DNA from: Enterobacter sp. Ag1
GTDB lineage: Bacteria; Pseudomonadota; Gammaproteobacteria; Enterobacterales; Enterobacteriaceae
DNA: 64,000 nt
Assembly: GCA_000277545.1 (NCBI GenBank)
Contig: AKXM01000009.1
Coordinates: 17,129-81,128 of the forward strand
Reading direction: 5' to 3'
Below are positions 26,250-36,308 of this stretch, in pieces (position 1 is the stretch's first letter; every line of letters begins with the position of its first letter). A program made the translations under genes and the position numbers. Below the pieces are notes generated by a model, which worked only from the letters and a program-made list of their open reading frames with translations, was not told where the DNA came from and did no database searches.

Positions 26250-29085
26250 AATATGTTGAACCTCTCTCCTGAGCATCTTGCGCCATCTTAGTTAACTCAT
26301 CATTATCAATACCGGCCAATGATTTCTGTGATGTTTTTTCATTTGCAATTCCTTGTGTATGTTTATCTAGAGTTTTTTGATGTTGCGACTGCAATTCATC
26401 TCTTGATTTGACTATAGCCTCTTTAGAATCAGCAATATCTTGTCCAGAGTCACTCAGTCTCCGGTTTGAATTAACATATCGTTGTTCTACGATTTGAGGA
26501 ACATTTTCCTTTATAAACGCATTGTTTTCGTGATCACGGATAGCATCTGAATTCGTATTCCAGTTATTAGTGATGCTATCTTCGCCTGGAACGCCCGCAA
26601 CATTACTCATTCCGCTGCCCAGATTAGCTTTATGTCCATGATATTCAGCCTGAATCTGCGGTAACACCTTATCCTGCACAAATGATTGAGCCAGCTTCTG
26701 ACGTTCTGCTGCCACTTCTGATGAAGATGTGTCACTCAAGATGGCTTCAGCATTACCAGATTTCTGCATTACATAGTTAGCAAACTGTTGATCAAAGTTG
26801 CTGTTAATCTGAGCACTATTACTCTGGACATAAGCAGCCATTTCACTGTATTCATGGCTTCGGGTCATACTGTCAGAATATTGCTGATAGCTATTCTGTG
26901 TGTCAGTGAGTGTAGCTGACAATTGCTCCAATTTATTGGATGATGCAGCGTCGGTATGACTTCCTCCTGCATTTACACGGCTGCTTTTGACTATATCTAG
27001 CCCTTCTCTGAAATCTTGTGCAAGCTGCGAGGTTCTATCACTTCTAACATCCTTAGTCTGAGTATTTGTTTCACTTGTACCATGTGACGAACCCGAACTA
27101 CCGGTTAATTCTGCTCCTACATGAGCCTCCACACCTGTCCCAAAAAACTTAGCTCCCGCACTCGCTTTAGTGCCAGTACTAACAGTACCTCTAGAAGATT
27201 TATCCAAAAGTCGGTTATAAGCTTCTGTTTCTGAGATACCGAGTGTTTGTGCCAACGTTTTCGTTGCACTGAGCATCTTGTTAATCCCACTGCTGGCATT
27301 ACTGCCAGTACTTTGGTCAAAACCTTGTACAAGAGAGTCACTGTTCCCACGCTGGCTGGCAAATTGTTGCAACTGCATCCAGCTACTGGCTCGCCCGCTC
27401 TGATATCCGCTAAGTGCGGTTTGTGCACGTTGTTCCGACTCTCTTGCCTGTTGAGTCAGGCTGCTGCTTGTGACTTCAGCACCATTGAGACTGACAGGCA
27501 ACTTCGACATTGCTCCAGTGGTATCAAAAACATTCTGCCCGGAAGAGGTTAGCGTTCTGGTAGCACCACTCTCCAGCTGACTGGTCATATGCCCTTCACG
27601 ATGACTGTAGTTGGTGTCCCACTTGTTTCCCTGTACATTCCCGGTCGTCATATTGTTATAGGACCAGTTACCGTCAATCGCCTGCGAGGACGACTGTGTG
27701 GAGGCTGACTGCAGGGTCTGTCCCAGATAGTTCCCCGCCTGCGACACCACCTGTCCCAGGCCTTTCACCATCCCCCAGGCGATAAACGGGATGGACAGCG
27801 CCAGCCAGCCGGCTGTGGTGCCGATATCTGAATAGGTATTCTGCACCTGGTCAAAGGTGGCCAGCGTCACCGCCGTCCCGTTGAGTTTGCCCTGCAGGTA
27901 GAAGTTCATCGCATGGTTCAGTATGGAGAACAGAATGGGCCACATCTGCAGATAGGCAATGGTGTAGATATAGCCTTTGATAATGGTCCAGGACAGGGAA
28001 CTCACCACGGCCAGGACAATCAGCACCGGAAACAGCGCCATTGTCATGCCCAGCAGCACGCTGTGCATCACCGGCAGCGTGTTGGCAGCGATGGACGCAC
28101 TGGTCGCCTGAGACAGGCGCATTTTTGCCATCGAGGTCTGCGTGGCGGTGTTCACCAGCCCGGCAGTATCGCCATTCTGCGCTGAAAAGCTCTCCAGACC
28201 ACTGCGCAGGCCATTCATCACCACGTTCTTACGGATGATTTCGGTGGAGGTCATGGAATTGCCGTGAAAATAGTTATAGCTGTCGCCCAGCATTTCGGTG
28301 AACAGTGCCGTACTGGCACCGTTTGTCGGACCAAAGACCTGGTTCGTGAAACCGTGCATCCGGTTAAGCACCTGCTGGAGAAACGGGGACATATTCCGTC
28401 CACTGATATCACTCGAATCAGTGTTTATTTTGGTTATGGCCTGCTCGCAGGTCAGAAAATTGCGGTTTTTGTCATACAGACCACGCAGAGGACTGGGTTT
28501 ACTGAATATCAGCGCGTAGGGGTCTGTAGAATTCATCAGGTCGCCAATGCTGTACTTATTGTTCAGCATAATGTCACCCACCACGCAGTTATGAACGTAA
28601 TCAGAGAACATGCGCTGAATTTCCGGCTCAGAGAACCGGAAATCACTGCTCCCAGCCGCCAGCTGCGCGCCGAACAGCATCCCGGTTTTGCTGTAAGTCA
28701 GCGCGTCCGGCCGGGCAAACACAAAATCGTAAACCTGTGCCATACCTGCACCAATACGGGTGATCAGGCTGGCCGGGGCTGCAAGGCCGGTCGGGACATT
28801 ATCCACCTGATAGATGGCCGCTGGTTCAGACAGGTCAATAATCTGCACGTTCCGCTTGTCCCCGACCAGAACGGCAATCACCAGGACATAAAACCCGGCC
28901 CATTTGACCAGGTCCATAATATTGCGTGTCCGGATATAGGTTGCCGCCCCGACAATCACCGATACGGCGGTGGCCATAGCTATCAGTGAGTCTCCGGCCC
29001 TGCTGTTAAAAAATGCCGCCACGCCATTGAGCGTATCCTGAAACCACGCCCCGCCGGCAACGGTGTAAATCGTATCAACGGCCAT
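26236..29085 (-). CDS. traG: TraG, mating-pair stabilisation and assembly protein
   Basis: A 949-residue inner-membrane protein (F TraG 938). The N-terminal 450 residues have several membrane helices and serve pilus assembly; the C-terminal periplasmic half, rich in Ser, Gln and Asn, serves mating-pair stabilisation and recognises the exclusion protein of the partner cell. The C-terminal region (about residues 480-949) becomes AT-rich and low in complexity, matching its role as the specificity partner of the traS-position gene beside it. Confidence 0.95.
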   Translation of the reverse strand: MAVDTIYTVAGGAWFQDTLNGVAAFFNSRAGDSLIAMATAVSVIVGAATYIRTRNIMDLVKWAGFYVLVIAVLVGDKRNVQIIDLSEPAAIYQVDNVPTGLAAPASLITRIGAGMAQVYDFVFARPDALTYSKTGMLFGAQLAAGSSDFRFSEPEIQRMFSDYVHNCVVGDIMLNNKYSIGDLMNSTDPYALIFSKPSPLRGLYDKNRNFLTCEQAITKINTDSSDISGRNMSPFLQQVLNRMHGFTNQVFGPTNGASTALFTEMLGDSYNYFHGNSMTSTEIIRKNVVMNGLRSGLESFSAQNGDTAGLVNTATQTSMAKMRLSQATSASIAANTLPVMHSVLLGMTMALFPVLIVLAVVSSLSWTIIKGYIYTIAYLQMWPILFSILNHAMNFYLQGKLNGTAVTLATFDQVQNTYSDIGTTAGWLALSIPFIAWGMVKGLGQVVSQAGNYLGQTLQSASTQSSSQAIDGNWSYNNMTTGNVQGNKWDTNYSHREGHMTSQLESGATRTLTSSGQNVFDTTGAMSKLPVSLNGAEVTSSSLTQQARESEQRAQTALSGYQSGRASSWMQLQQFASQRGNSDSLVQGFDQSTGSNASSGINKMLSATKTLAQTLGISETEAYNRLLDKSSRGTVSTGTKASAGAKFFGTGVEAHVGAELTGSSGSSHGTSETNTQTKDVRSDRTSQLAQDFREGLDIVKSSRVNAGGSHTDAASSNKLEQLSATLTDTQNSYQQYSDSMTRSHEYSEMAAYVQSNSAQINSNFDQQFANYVMQKSGNAEAILSDTSSSEVAAERQKLAQSFVQDKVLPQIQAEYHGHKANLGSGMSNVAGVPGEDSITNNWNTNSDAIRDHENNAFIKENVPQIVEQRYVNSNRRLSDSGQDIADSKEAIVKSRDELQSQHQKTLDKHTQGIANEKTSQKSLAGIDNDELTKMAQDAQERGSTYYGKK

Positions 29086-29086
29086 A

Positions 29087-30448
29087 TCAATTCACCCTGC
29101 TGAACTGGTAGTTACCCAGCACACGATCGCTCATCTTTGAGGAGACCTGCTGGCGGATAAAGCGGATTTGCTGCTGCGCGGAGATAAGGGCATCTTCTTT
29201 GATCTGCACTTCCATACGCAGCGAGTTAAGCGCCTGACGCGCGTCGGCCAGCCCGCTTTTCAGCTCTTTCATGTTGGCACCCGGATAATCTTTGGTGGCA
29301 AGCGATCCGTTAACCACCTTCATCACGGCTTCCAGATACTGCAGATAGATGTCGACCGCGATGTAATCCGTCAGCTGGGCAAACAGGGACTGAGAGACAC
29401 TCAGTGACGACTGGTCCACAATCCAGGAGAGAATGGGGATGGAGGTACTGTTGATGAACTGCTTCTCTTTTTCCGTCAGCGGCGTGTCGGTGATGGCCTT
29501 GTTCTCGATGCTGGTCAGCATGTCCTGCACCATCTTAATAAGCGATTTGTCTGCGGAAATCGTCACGTTATTCAGAGTCGGGGACAGGCATTTATTCTGG
29601 TTATCGCAGACGTATACCTTTGCCGTCCCCCCGCTCATCATCGCTGTCAGCAGGCTGCGGTCCGATGCCATTGAAGACAGTATCCGCAATTCGCCGTTGC
29701 TGCCGAAAATCACCGAACCACTGATGCTCATGGCGAACTGACGCAGCTCAGCGTTGCTGCTGAGCGAGCTGTTGCCAAGCGCATCCCACATCAGGTTGAT
29801 ATCCTTCAGTACCTGGTCCTTTTCCGCGCCGGTGGCTTTATCAGCGACGGAACCGTATTTGCCTCCGGAGGTACAGCCCTGACGGGAAGCCACCCAGTCC
29901 GAAAACACGCTGGTTTGCCCGCCAACAGACTGGCAGACGTTCTGCTGGCTCTCGCCCCACAGCGATGCCACGCTGTCGACCATCGCCTTTGCCGCCTGAC
30001 AGCTGGACATATTGAACCGGTTAATATCAGCGGCCATCTTCTGCAGAAAGTCTTTCGCGGCCTTGAGTTCCGGTACGGTGGTTTCCAGCGCAAGGTCAAA
30101 GAAGTAGCCTGCCGCGTTGGCCATCGTCTGTTTCACAAACGCCATAATCTGGTCGGAGTTAATAAAGGAAAACGCCCCCAGATACACGTCAATCCCGCCG
30201 CACCCGGCGTTGATGGATGGCAGACTGATGGAAACCAGCTGAATGTTCTTGTTGCCGGTGCGCGCGTAGAACGAGCCTCCGGAGACATAACGTGCGGCCT
30301 GCCCCTGCCAGGCTTTTGCCGAGGTGGTGTTGCTGGCATAACTCATGTCATTAAAGAATGAATTCATGTCATCCTGCAGCGCGGCATGCGCCGTTCCTGC
30401 GCTGTACAGGCCCAGCGCAAAGGCCAGGCAGAGCGGTTTCAGTCGCAT
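29087..30448 (-). CDS. traH: TraH, pilus assembly protein
   Basis: A 453-residue periplasmic protein (F TraH 458) with a signal peptide cut near AHA/AL, paired cysteines and C-terminal coiled coils. TraH works with TraF, TraW, TraU and TrbB in pilus extension and retraction. Its start overlaps the trbB stop by one base. Confidence 0.95.
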   Translation of the reverse strand: MRLKPLCLAFALGLYSAGTAHAALQDDMNSFFNDMSYASNTTSAKAWQGQAARYVSGGSFYARTGNKNIQLVSISLPSINAGCGGIDVYLGAFSFINSDQIMAFVKQTMANAAGYFFDLALETTVPELKAAKDFLQKMAADINRFNMSSCQAAKAMVDSVASLWGESQQNVCQSVGGQTSVFSDWVASRQGCTSGGKYGSVADKATGAEKDQVLKDINLMWDALGNSSLSSNAELRQFAMSISGSVIFGSNGELRILSSMASDRSLLTAMMSGGTAKVYVCDNQNKCLSPTLNNVTISADKSLIKMVQDMLTSIENKAITDTPLTEKEKQFINSTSIPILSWIVDQSSLSVSQSLFAQLTDYIAVDIYLQYLEAVMKVVNGSLATKDYPGANMKELKSGLADARQALNSLRMEVQIKEDALISAQQQIRFIRQQVSSKMSDRVLGNYQFSRVN

Positions 30449-31059
30449 TATTGTTGTCCCTGAGCGTTGAGTGGAATGCTTTTCCCGGCCTGACGATCCA
30501 GCGCCATCCGGAGTACTTCATCGAGGCGGGCGCGGAATTCTCCAGCCCCTGCGGCACCCTGCAGCAGCGGCCAGGTTTCCATCGTATTGACGTTGGTCAG
30601 AAAGGTGGTTGGCGTGGCCACCGGCAGGCCGCTCTGGAAATATTCCACCATCACATCCGGCGTTGCCGGCAGAACATCGGGGAATTCGGCATCGCCCTTC
30701 CCGTCAAGACTGACGGGGAACACGTCAAGACCGGTTTGCTGAGAAAAGGCTTTCAGGACTGGTGCAAACTGGCGGCAGTACTGGCAGGTCGACTGCATGA
30801 ACAGCACCACCTTCCAGTCCTGCAGGTTAACTTTCCTGCCATCGCTCAACGGATACCAGACGGGTGACGTATTCTGAACAGCACGGTCTGTGGTTGTTGT
30901 CGCCCTGTTATCTGGCAGACTGAGCGAATCCATCGCGGGTGCGCTCCGGCCCGTTTTTCCGGCTTCCAGCGCACGGATATCATCCAGTGTCCCGGCGTGC
31001 AGGCAGCCGGACAGTATCGCCGCCATCAGGATGGCGGTCCGTAATACAGTAACAAGCAT
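30448..31059 (-). CDS. trbB: TrbB, periplasmic thiol:disulfide isomerase
   Basis: A 203-residue exported protein with a thioredoxin fold and the active site CQYC (in FMQSTCQYCRQF), homologous to F TrbB (WKVVLFMQGHCPYC). It isomerises disulfides in Cys-rich Tra proteins such as TraN, TraH and TraU. ATG at 31059 is preferred because GAGG lies six bases upstream; a longer frame starts with TTG inside traF. Confidence 0.92.
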   Translation of the reverse strand: MLVTVLRTAILMAAILSGCLHAGTLDDIRALEAGKTGRSAPAMDSLSLPDNRATTTTDRAVQNTSPVWYPLSDGRKVNLQDWKVVLFMQSTCQYCRQFAPVLKAFSQQTGLDVFPVSLDGKGDAEFPDVLPATPDVMVEYFQSGLPVATPTTFLTNVNTMETWPLLQGAAGAGEFRARLDEVLRMALDRQAGKSIPLNAQGQQ

Positions 31060-31084
31060 GAGGAACCTCAAAAGACGGGGGTTA

Positions 31085-31864
31085 TCAGTAATCCGGCGCA
31101 AAGTGGGTCAGCACGCTGACCATCTGCCTGTCCAGGTCGTCGTGGCTCATAAAACCCCATGCAAGGGGTTGCCACTGGTGAGTTTTCGGGTCGACCAGAA
31201 ACGTGGCCGGGAAGTGGGTGACACGCATTTTTTCAGCCTGTCCGCTGTCAGGGCGACTTTGCGGCAGCTGGTCGCTGAGTTTACCGTCCACGCTGACGGC
31301 CATGAGCGTAATGCCCCGGTCTTCACAGAAAGCCCGAATCACCCCGGCCATCAGGTTGTCGACGGCGTTATTACCCCGGTAGAAGAAGAACAGGCCATAA
31401 CGCTGTGCCACCTGGCTGATAACCGCATTCTGGACCTTCTTCTCTTCCGTCAGACGGGCTTCCACCGTGCCGTTGTAATGGGAGCGCTTCACGTTGTAAT
31501 CCAGCTCCGGATACTTCAGCCGGGCCAGTTTCGCCGTCTGGGTGAAGTCCGTTGCCCGGTCAGTCCAGAAGTTCTGCAGTGTCATAAAGCGGCGGAAATT
31601 CTCCGCTGATGGATACAGGATGGCGGTATCCAGCGCTTCACGGGTTGCCTGCTGGAGCACCTTTTTCTGCTCTGATGGCGTCATGCTGGCCAGGCGTTCC
31701 CGTAGTGTCGGCTGCGGCGCCGGTTCGGGCTTGTTCTCTTCCGCATTAGGGTTGTACCACTGCCATCCCTCTTCCCGGGCGTAGTTGGGCGCCAGCACAT
31801 CCTCGGGAGCAGCATGCAGCGATGCTGCCATCATCAGGGCAAACGCACCGGCAATACATCTCAT
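31085..31864 (-). CDS. traF: TraF, thioredoxin-like pilus assembly protein
   Basis: A 259-residue periplasmic protein (F TraF 257) with a signal peptide cut near LHA/AP and a C-terminal thioredoxin-like domain that lacks a CxxC pair (FFYRGNNAVDNL at the usual site), as in F. It works with TraH and TrbB. Its ATG overlaps the traN stop. Confidence 0.94.
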   Translation of the reverse strand: MRCIAGAFALMMAASLHAAPEDVLAPNYAREEGWQWYNPNAEENKPEPAPQPTLRERLASMTPSEQKKVLQQATREALDTAILYPSAENFRRFMTLQNFWTDRATDFTQTAKLARLKYPELDYNVKRSHYNGTVEARLTEEKKVQNAVISQVAQRYGLFFFYRGNNAVDNLMAGVIRAFCEDRGITLMAVSVDGKLSDQLPQSRPDSGQAEKMRVTHFPATFLVDPKTHQWQPLAWGFMSHDDLDRQMVSVLTHFAPDY

Positions 31865-33690
31865 GGCGCGTTCTCCTTCATTTTCTCTGCAATGATGTCC
31901 TGCGCTTTTTTCAGCAACGCCTGGTCTTCCGGAATGTCACTGCCGGCATCAAGATCGCTGTAAAAATCACTGAAGTTCATCACCCCAAAATCGAGGCGCT
32001 GCAGTTCATCCACTGTTATGCCACGACAGTCCGGAGACTTTCCGCTGCCGAAACCGACACCCAGCTGGTCACGACGTCCCTGCTCCTGGACAATACGGGC
32101 CAGTTTTGAATCAAACTGGCAGTAGCCGCGCTTTTTCTCGAGGCAGACACCGAGGACCTTTTTACTGCAGTATTCCCCGACATAGACCGTCAGTTTTTTC
32201 TCTTTGGCCTTGCCCAGCGCTTTTTCATCGCTGCTGCAGCTGGACAATCCCACATCCTGGCCCCAGCCGGAATCCTTGCAGCAGTTGTTAAATCCCGCCG
32301 CAAATTTCTTGCAGGACTTCCCTTCTCCGGTAAAGGCGCGGACGTTCTCGCCGTTCAGTTCAGCCACGTCTTCGCCCGCTGCGGCAACGGCGGCGAGAGC
32401 AGAGACGGCCTGACCAAACATATTGCTGGTTCCGGTCTGGCCCTGCGCACAGCTGCCGTCTTTACAGAAAAACTCTCCGCCGCAGATCTGACCGTTACCT
32501 TCTTTTTTACGCTCACAGGAGTATGTGACCAGCTGGCTCACACAGAAACCATCCACGGTATCCGCACACTGGCTGCGCGTCACCGTACAGGCCGAGTCCT
32601 TCATGTACTCCCCACAGGTCCCTTCTGTCTCGGTCTGGGTGAGGTACGTGTCCTGCCATTTCCAGCAGTCCTGGTGGATACTGTAGGTTTTTCCCTCCAC
32701 AACGACGGTCCTGACTCCGCCTGGCTCCACACACTGAGAGCCGGTCATTGCGCCTTCAGACTTGCTGAACGGGCAGCTTTCCGACCACTCCACCCGCGGC
32801 ACCCACTCCCGACTTTTCACCTGCATCACCAGCGTCAGCGTGAAACGTGTGTTTCCACCGGTCAGCTCTTTAAAAATGATGTCATCCAGCGAACCGGTAC
32901 AACTGCCGTTCCCGCTGCAGCTTGTCCCGCTGAGAACCTGTTCTTTATTCAGCGTCATCCCTGTCGCGCCCCCCAGCGCAATGGTGTCATTCCAGGTCAG
33001 ATTGAACGTGGTATTCATAAAGCTGGCGCGGGAGTTCCAGAGATAATTTTGTGTGGTCACGTTCAGACTCGCGCTGTGTATGACGCCCGCTTCAGGCGCG
33101 GCCACACTGAAAACAACCTGCTTTCCGGAACGGCTAAAGCTGAAAGCGGTCAGGGTGTAGGTTTTAATCTCTGTCGTTTCTTTCCAGTCGCCAGCAATGG
33201 TCGCGGTGCGGGTGCAGTACTGTTCAATCTTCGTGTCCCGCAGACACTGATGTGTGGTGATCTCGGTAAAACTGGCTGGCTGGTCCACACATCCGTCAAA
33301 TCCACCGCCGGTAATGGTCTCAGCTTTGTCCTTCATCGCCAGCCCTTCGGCAATAAAGGGCGCATCCAGTGACGGTTTGTTGTCTGGTGGTGTATTAAGG
33401 ATGGATTCCGTGATGGCTTTTCCGGCCTCAGAACTGTTCATCGCGGCAGAACCCGGTGATGTCATATCCACACCCGATGAGGTCACCCCTCCGTAATATC
33501 CACTCTCTGCGGGGGAAGTCGTATAGCCCGGGATGACCTCCGCAGGCTTAAATCCCTGAATGGCATCAGCACCCTGCCCTTTGCTCGCCTTACCCTGCTG
33601 CATTCCCTGATTAAACTGCTCGTTAGCGAGGAGCGGTTGCACCAGAAAGACCGATGCCGTAGCCACCAGTAAAGGGAGTATCCTTTTCAT
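31861..33690 (-). CDS. traN: TraN, outer-membrane mating-pair stabilisation adhesin
   Basis: A 609-residue Cys-rich secreted protein (F TraN 602; more than 20 Cys) with a signal peptide cut near LLA/NE. Conserved Cys-rich N and C parts flank a variable segment at roughly residues 165-290, the part that binds a receptor porin on the recipient and sets host range. The C-terminal CCKDSGWGQDVGLSSC is a family signature. I cannot assign the receptor type from sequence alone. Confidence 0.95.
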   Translation of the reverse strand: MKRILPLLVATASVFLVQPLLANEQFNQGMQQGKASKGQGADAIQGFKPAEVIPGYTTSPAESGYYGGVTSSGVDMTSPGSAAMNSSEAGKAITESILNTPPDNKPSLDAPFIAEGLAMKDKAETITGGGFDGCVDQPASFTEITTHQCLRDTKIEQYCTRTATIAGDWKETTEIKTYTLTAFSFSRSGKQVVFSVAAPEAGVIHSASLNVTTQNYLWNSRASFMNTTFNLTWNDTIALGGATGMTLNKEQVLSGTSCSGNGSCTGSLDDIIFKELTGGNTRFTLTLVMQVKSREWVPRVEWSESCPFSKSEGAMTGSQCVEPGGVRTVVVEGKTYSIHQDCWKWQDTYLTQTETEGTCGEYMKDSACTVTRSQCADTVDGFCVSQLVTYSCERKKEGNGQICGGEFFCKDGSCAQGQTGTSNMFGQAVSALAAVAAAGEDVAELNGENVRAFTGEGKSCKKFAAGFNNCCKDSGWGQDVGLSSCSSDEKALGKAKEKKLTVYVGEYCSKKVLGVCLEKKRGYCQFDSKLARIVQEQGRRDQLGVGFGSGKSPDCRGITVDELQRLDFGVMNFSDFYSDLDAGSDIPEDQALLKKAQDIIAEKMKENAP

Positions 33691-34304
33691 TCGCCCTCCT
33701 CCTCGCCCAGCAGGCTTTTAGCGGTCTGCGCGCAGTCACCTTCTTCTGCCACGCGCTTTAATGCCTGATGCAGTGTGAGATCGCCCTGAAGACGGTCTAC
33801 TTTATCTCCCTGATTACCGCAGGCGACAATCAGTACCGGGACGGCGGAAATGTTGTATTTACGAAAGGTGGTCGGGTCTATCTGCACGCCGCCTGTATTA
33901 CTCTCTTTCACAAGCCCGGCAACAGCATTCGCCGTGGCCCGCATGTCGCCGTTCACCATCCCCCGGATAACCACCGGTATATTCAGCGCTGCCGCGTCCT
34001 GTACGCGCTGTTTCAGTTCATCAGGTGGCATCGAGAAAGAAACAAAGACCAGTGCGGCCTCAACCGGGCGCTCCCCGGGCTGCATGGATTGCCGGAACTG
34101 CTGTGCCTGCGCGTCGAGGAACGACTGATCCTGCGGCGCTACCGGACGGGCCTGCTTCAGGAACTCAGGGGTCTGGAGTGAGTTAAATCGCTGACGATCC
34201 AGTTGAAGCTGCTCATGGATAAACTGGCGATTTTCCGTGTGTTCTGTGGCCTGAGCCAGCCCTGTGGTCAACAGAGCAAGCAGAAAAATCAGTGATTTGC
34301 TCAC
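33687..34304 (-). CDS. trbC: TrbC, periplasmic pilus assembly protein
   Basis: A 205-residue exported protein (F TrbC 212) with a thioredoxin-like fold (VFVSFSMPPDELKQRVQDAA, VPVLIVAC). It starts with GTG at 34304: GGAGGAGG lies upstream and its GTGA overlaps the stop of the 122-residue gene. The longer in-frame ATG at 34382 would remove the signal peptide from the N terminus. It is needed for pilus assembly, probably with TraW. Confidence 0.92.
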   Translation of the reverse strand: MSKSLIFLLALLTTGLAQATEHTENRQFIHEQLQLDRQRFNSLQTPEFLKQARPVAPQDQSFLDAQAQQFRQSMQPGERPVEAALVFVSFSMPPDELKQRVQDAAALNIPVVIRGMVNGDMRATANAVAGLVKESNTGGVQIDPTTFRKYNISAVPVLIVACGNQGDKVDRLQGDLTLHQALKRVAEEGDCAQTAKSLLGEEEGE

Positions 34305-34669
34305 AGGGTTTCCTCCTCCGGCTGTTGGGCTACCGGGCCATAAGCCGTTGCAGCAGAACGCCCGATCAACATGTCGTTCCACATCAGCCTTTCTCCGTCC
34401 GGCATATGTTGCGTCAGGAAAGGCAGCAAATCGCTTAATCTTCTGTCGATAAAGGCCAGTCGCTCCGTGGTCAGTTTTGTGCTTTCCCGACCAGGTTGAG
34501 TCACGGCCATTGCCGCTTCACGGCATTCGAGAATGCACTTGTAAAGCCCGCCATATTTCAGCGCCATACTGTAAAGTTGTGCGAGAACCTGTTCCGCCTG
34601 GTCGGCGCGGGAGGCAGCCATTTCATAGCGGGCGAGTACAAGCTCATACTTTTTTTTGCTCACAAACAT
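34301..34669 (-). CDS. Unrecognised coiled-coil protein between traU and trbC
   Basis: A 122-residue cytoplasmic-looking protein with a heptad-like helix at residues 3-55 (KKKYELVLARYEMAASRADQAEQVLAQL) and no signal or membrane segment. F has no gene here. Its stop overlaps the trbC GTG and it starts 11 bp after traU, so it is an integral member of the operon. Function unknown; a structural or regulatory partner is possible. Confidence 0.65.
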   Translation of the reverse strand: MFVSKKKYELVLARYEMAASRADQAEQVLAQLYSMALKYGGLYKCILECREAAMAVTQPGRESTKLTTERLAFIDRRLSDLLPFLTQHMPDGERLMWNDMLIGRSAATAYGPVAQQPEEETL

Positions 34670-34680
34670 ACTGTGCTTCC

Positions 34681-35676
34681 TTAGAGAAAAACGCAGTTGC
34701 GTTTACGCCAGAAGAGATAGCCAAAGTTTCGACGGTCGTTGGGCATGTTCTTACCGGTTTCCCAGCGGGTCACGCTGCGGCCCAGCGGATGACACTGCCC
34801 GGCATCGGGATATTTATTGACCAGGTGATAGCGCCAGCGGCTTTTCGGCATGATGGGGGACGGATATTCAAAGCAGACTGACGTGTTTTCACCGATTGAG
34901 TTCATGATCATGCCCTGCCGGTGCAGCTTGAATGCCATACGTTCACTGAGCAGTAATGAGGTCTGCAGGGGGCTGAATTCATTGGAAACCCAGCCGTTAA
35001 ACGGGTACATACTTCCCTGACTGCCGGCGCACCAGAACAGGGCGTCCAGCGGCATATGCGTCAGGCTTGCAGCGGCATCTGCCGCACAGGCCGCCTGCGC
35101 AATCACATTGCCGAACAGGATCGCTTCAGGCTGGATAATCATGCTGAGCGAACTGCTGTCCCACATCGGATCCAGTTCGGACAGATAGGCGATATCCATA
35201 TCGCCGGTCTGCAGGCAACCCACTGACGTGATTATATTAAGCCAGTATGTCAGGGGATATTTGTACCAGTGGACATGGTAGAACGCACCGGGATTGGCCC
35301 GGTTCTCCTGCCCGCCGGTCCCGCTGCCGACATTACCAATATTGATGTTGAATCCCCCCAGATTCACCATGCAGTACGGAGAGCGCGTCACATCGGTCAG
35401 GGCCATCGGCTCCCAGTAACCGATGGCCAGTCCTACACGCCAGAAAATACCCATCGGGCAGAACTGGATGGGCATCGACGGGTTGGCGGTGTCCGGCTGG
35501 CGTCCTTTGGCCACCGGCACATTGCCAATGGTGACCGGGAAAATGCACTCCCAGCAGACATCGGTGATCGGATTGACAAAATTACCTTCACATTCAGCGG
35601 AGGCTGCCTGTGCCGTTCCGGTTATCCCGGTCAGACACAGCAGCGCCAGCCCCAGAGCAGCCAGATATCGCTTCAT
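34681..35676 (-). CDS. traU: TraU, pilus assembly and DNA transfer protein
   Basis: A 331-residue Cys-rich periplasmic protein (F TraU 330) with a signal peptide cut near AQA/AS and typical CEGNFVNPITDVCWECIFP. Needed for pilus assembly and for DNA transfer. ATG overlaps the traW stop. Confidence 0.95.
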   Translation of the reverse strand: MKRYLAALGLALLCLTGITGTAQAASAECEGNFVNPITDVCWECIFPVTIGNVPVAKGRQPDTANPSMPIQFCPMGIFWRVGLAIGYWEPMALTDVTRSPYCMVNLGGFNINIGNVGSGTGGQENRANPGAFYHVHWYKYPLTYWLNIITSVGCLQTGDMDIAYLSELDPMWDSSSLSMIIQPEAILFGNVIAQAACAADAAASLTHMPLDALFWCAGSQGSMYPFNGWVSNEFSPLQTSLLLSERMAFKLHRQGMIMNSIGENTSVCFEYPSPIMPKSRWRYHLVNKYPDAGQCHPLGRSVTRWETGKNMPNDRRNFGYLFWRKRNCVFL

Positions 35677-36308
35677 GGTGTCACCTCCGGCATATCCAGG
35701 GCGAAGGTGTCCACCCGCAGACGACGGCGATCTTCCGCCAGCGTCACCCGGGCCGGAATGGTTTTGAGTTCAAACTTCCGGCTGAGAGAACCATCCTGGT
35801 CGAAGTAGATCCGGGTATTCAGGGCACTGGTGGCTTCACGGACATCACCGTTGACGAGTATGACGCGGTACGTCAGCGTCCCGGGCTTTTGCTTCTTCAT
35901 CCACGCCAGCTGCTGCGGATTATCTGCATCGATAAAATACAATGTGTCGGTGAAGGGCACCGTATCCAGCGGATTAATAACCTGCCCCTTGCGGGCAAAC
36001 ACCTGTCCCTGATGGTCCTTCATATCTTCGCTGACCGTCAGCGACGGATCGATATAGTGCGTGGTGTTCTCCTGCGCCAGCGTCAGTCCTTCAACCGGTT
36101 TAGGACGTAGAGTGTTTTCAATGACACGCTGTTTGAATGCTTCCTGCTCCCGGGCCATCTCACCGCTGGCCTCCATTGCCTTCAGGCGGGTCTGGATGGT
36201 GGTGAGCATGTCCTGCTCAGCAATGGGGTACATCTCCCCCCATGTCCCCAGATTTTTTGCCTGTGCTACGCCGGAAATCAGCAACAGCGCCAGCAGCCCT
36301 TTTTTCAT
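35673..36308 (-). CDS. traW: TraW, pilus assembly protein
   Basis: A 211-residue exported protein (F TraW 210) with a signal peptide cut near AQA/KN. It contains the family motif GEMYPIAEQDMLTTIQ and LYFIDADNPQQLAWMKKQ. It acts with TrbC in pilus extension. Overlaps trbI by one base. Confidence 0.94.
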   Translation of the reverse strand: MKKGLLALLLISGVAQAKNLGTWGEMYPIAEQDMLTTIQTRLKAMEASGEMAREQEAFKQRVIENTLRPKPVEGLTLAQENTTHYIDPSLTVSEDMKDHQGQVFARKGQVINPLDTVPFTDTLYFIDADNPQQLAWMKKQKPGTLTYRVILVNGDVREATSALNTRIYFDQDGSLSRKFELKTIPARVTLAEDRRRLRVDTFALDMPEVTP

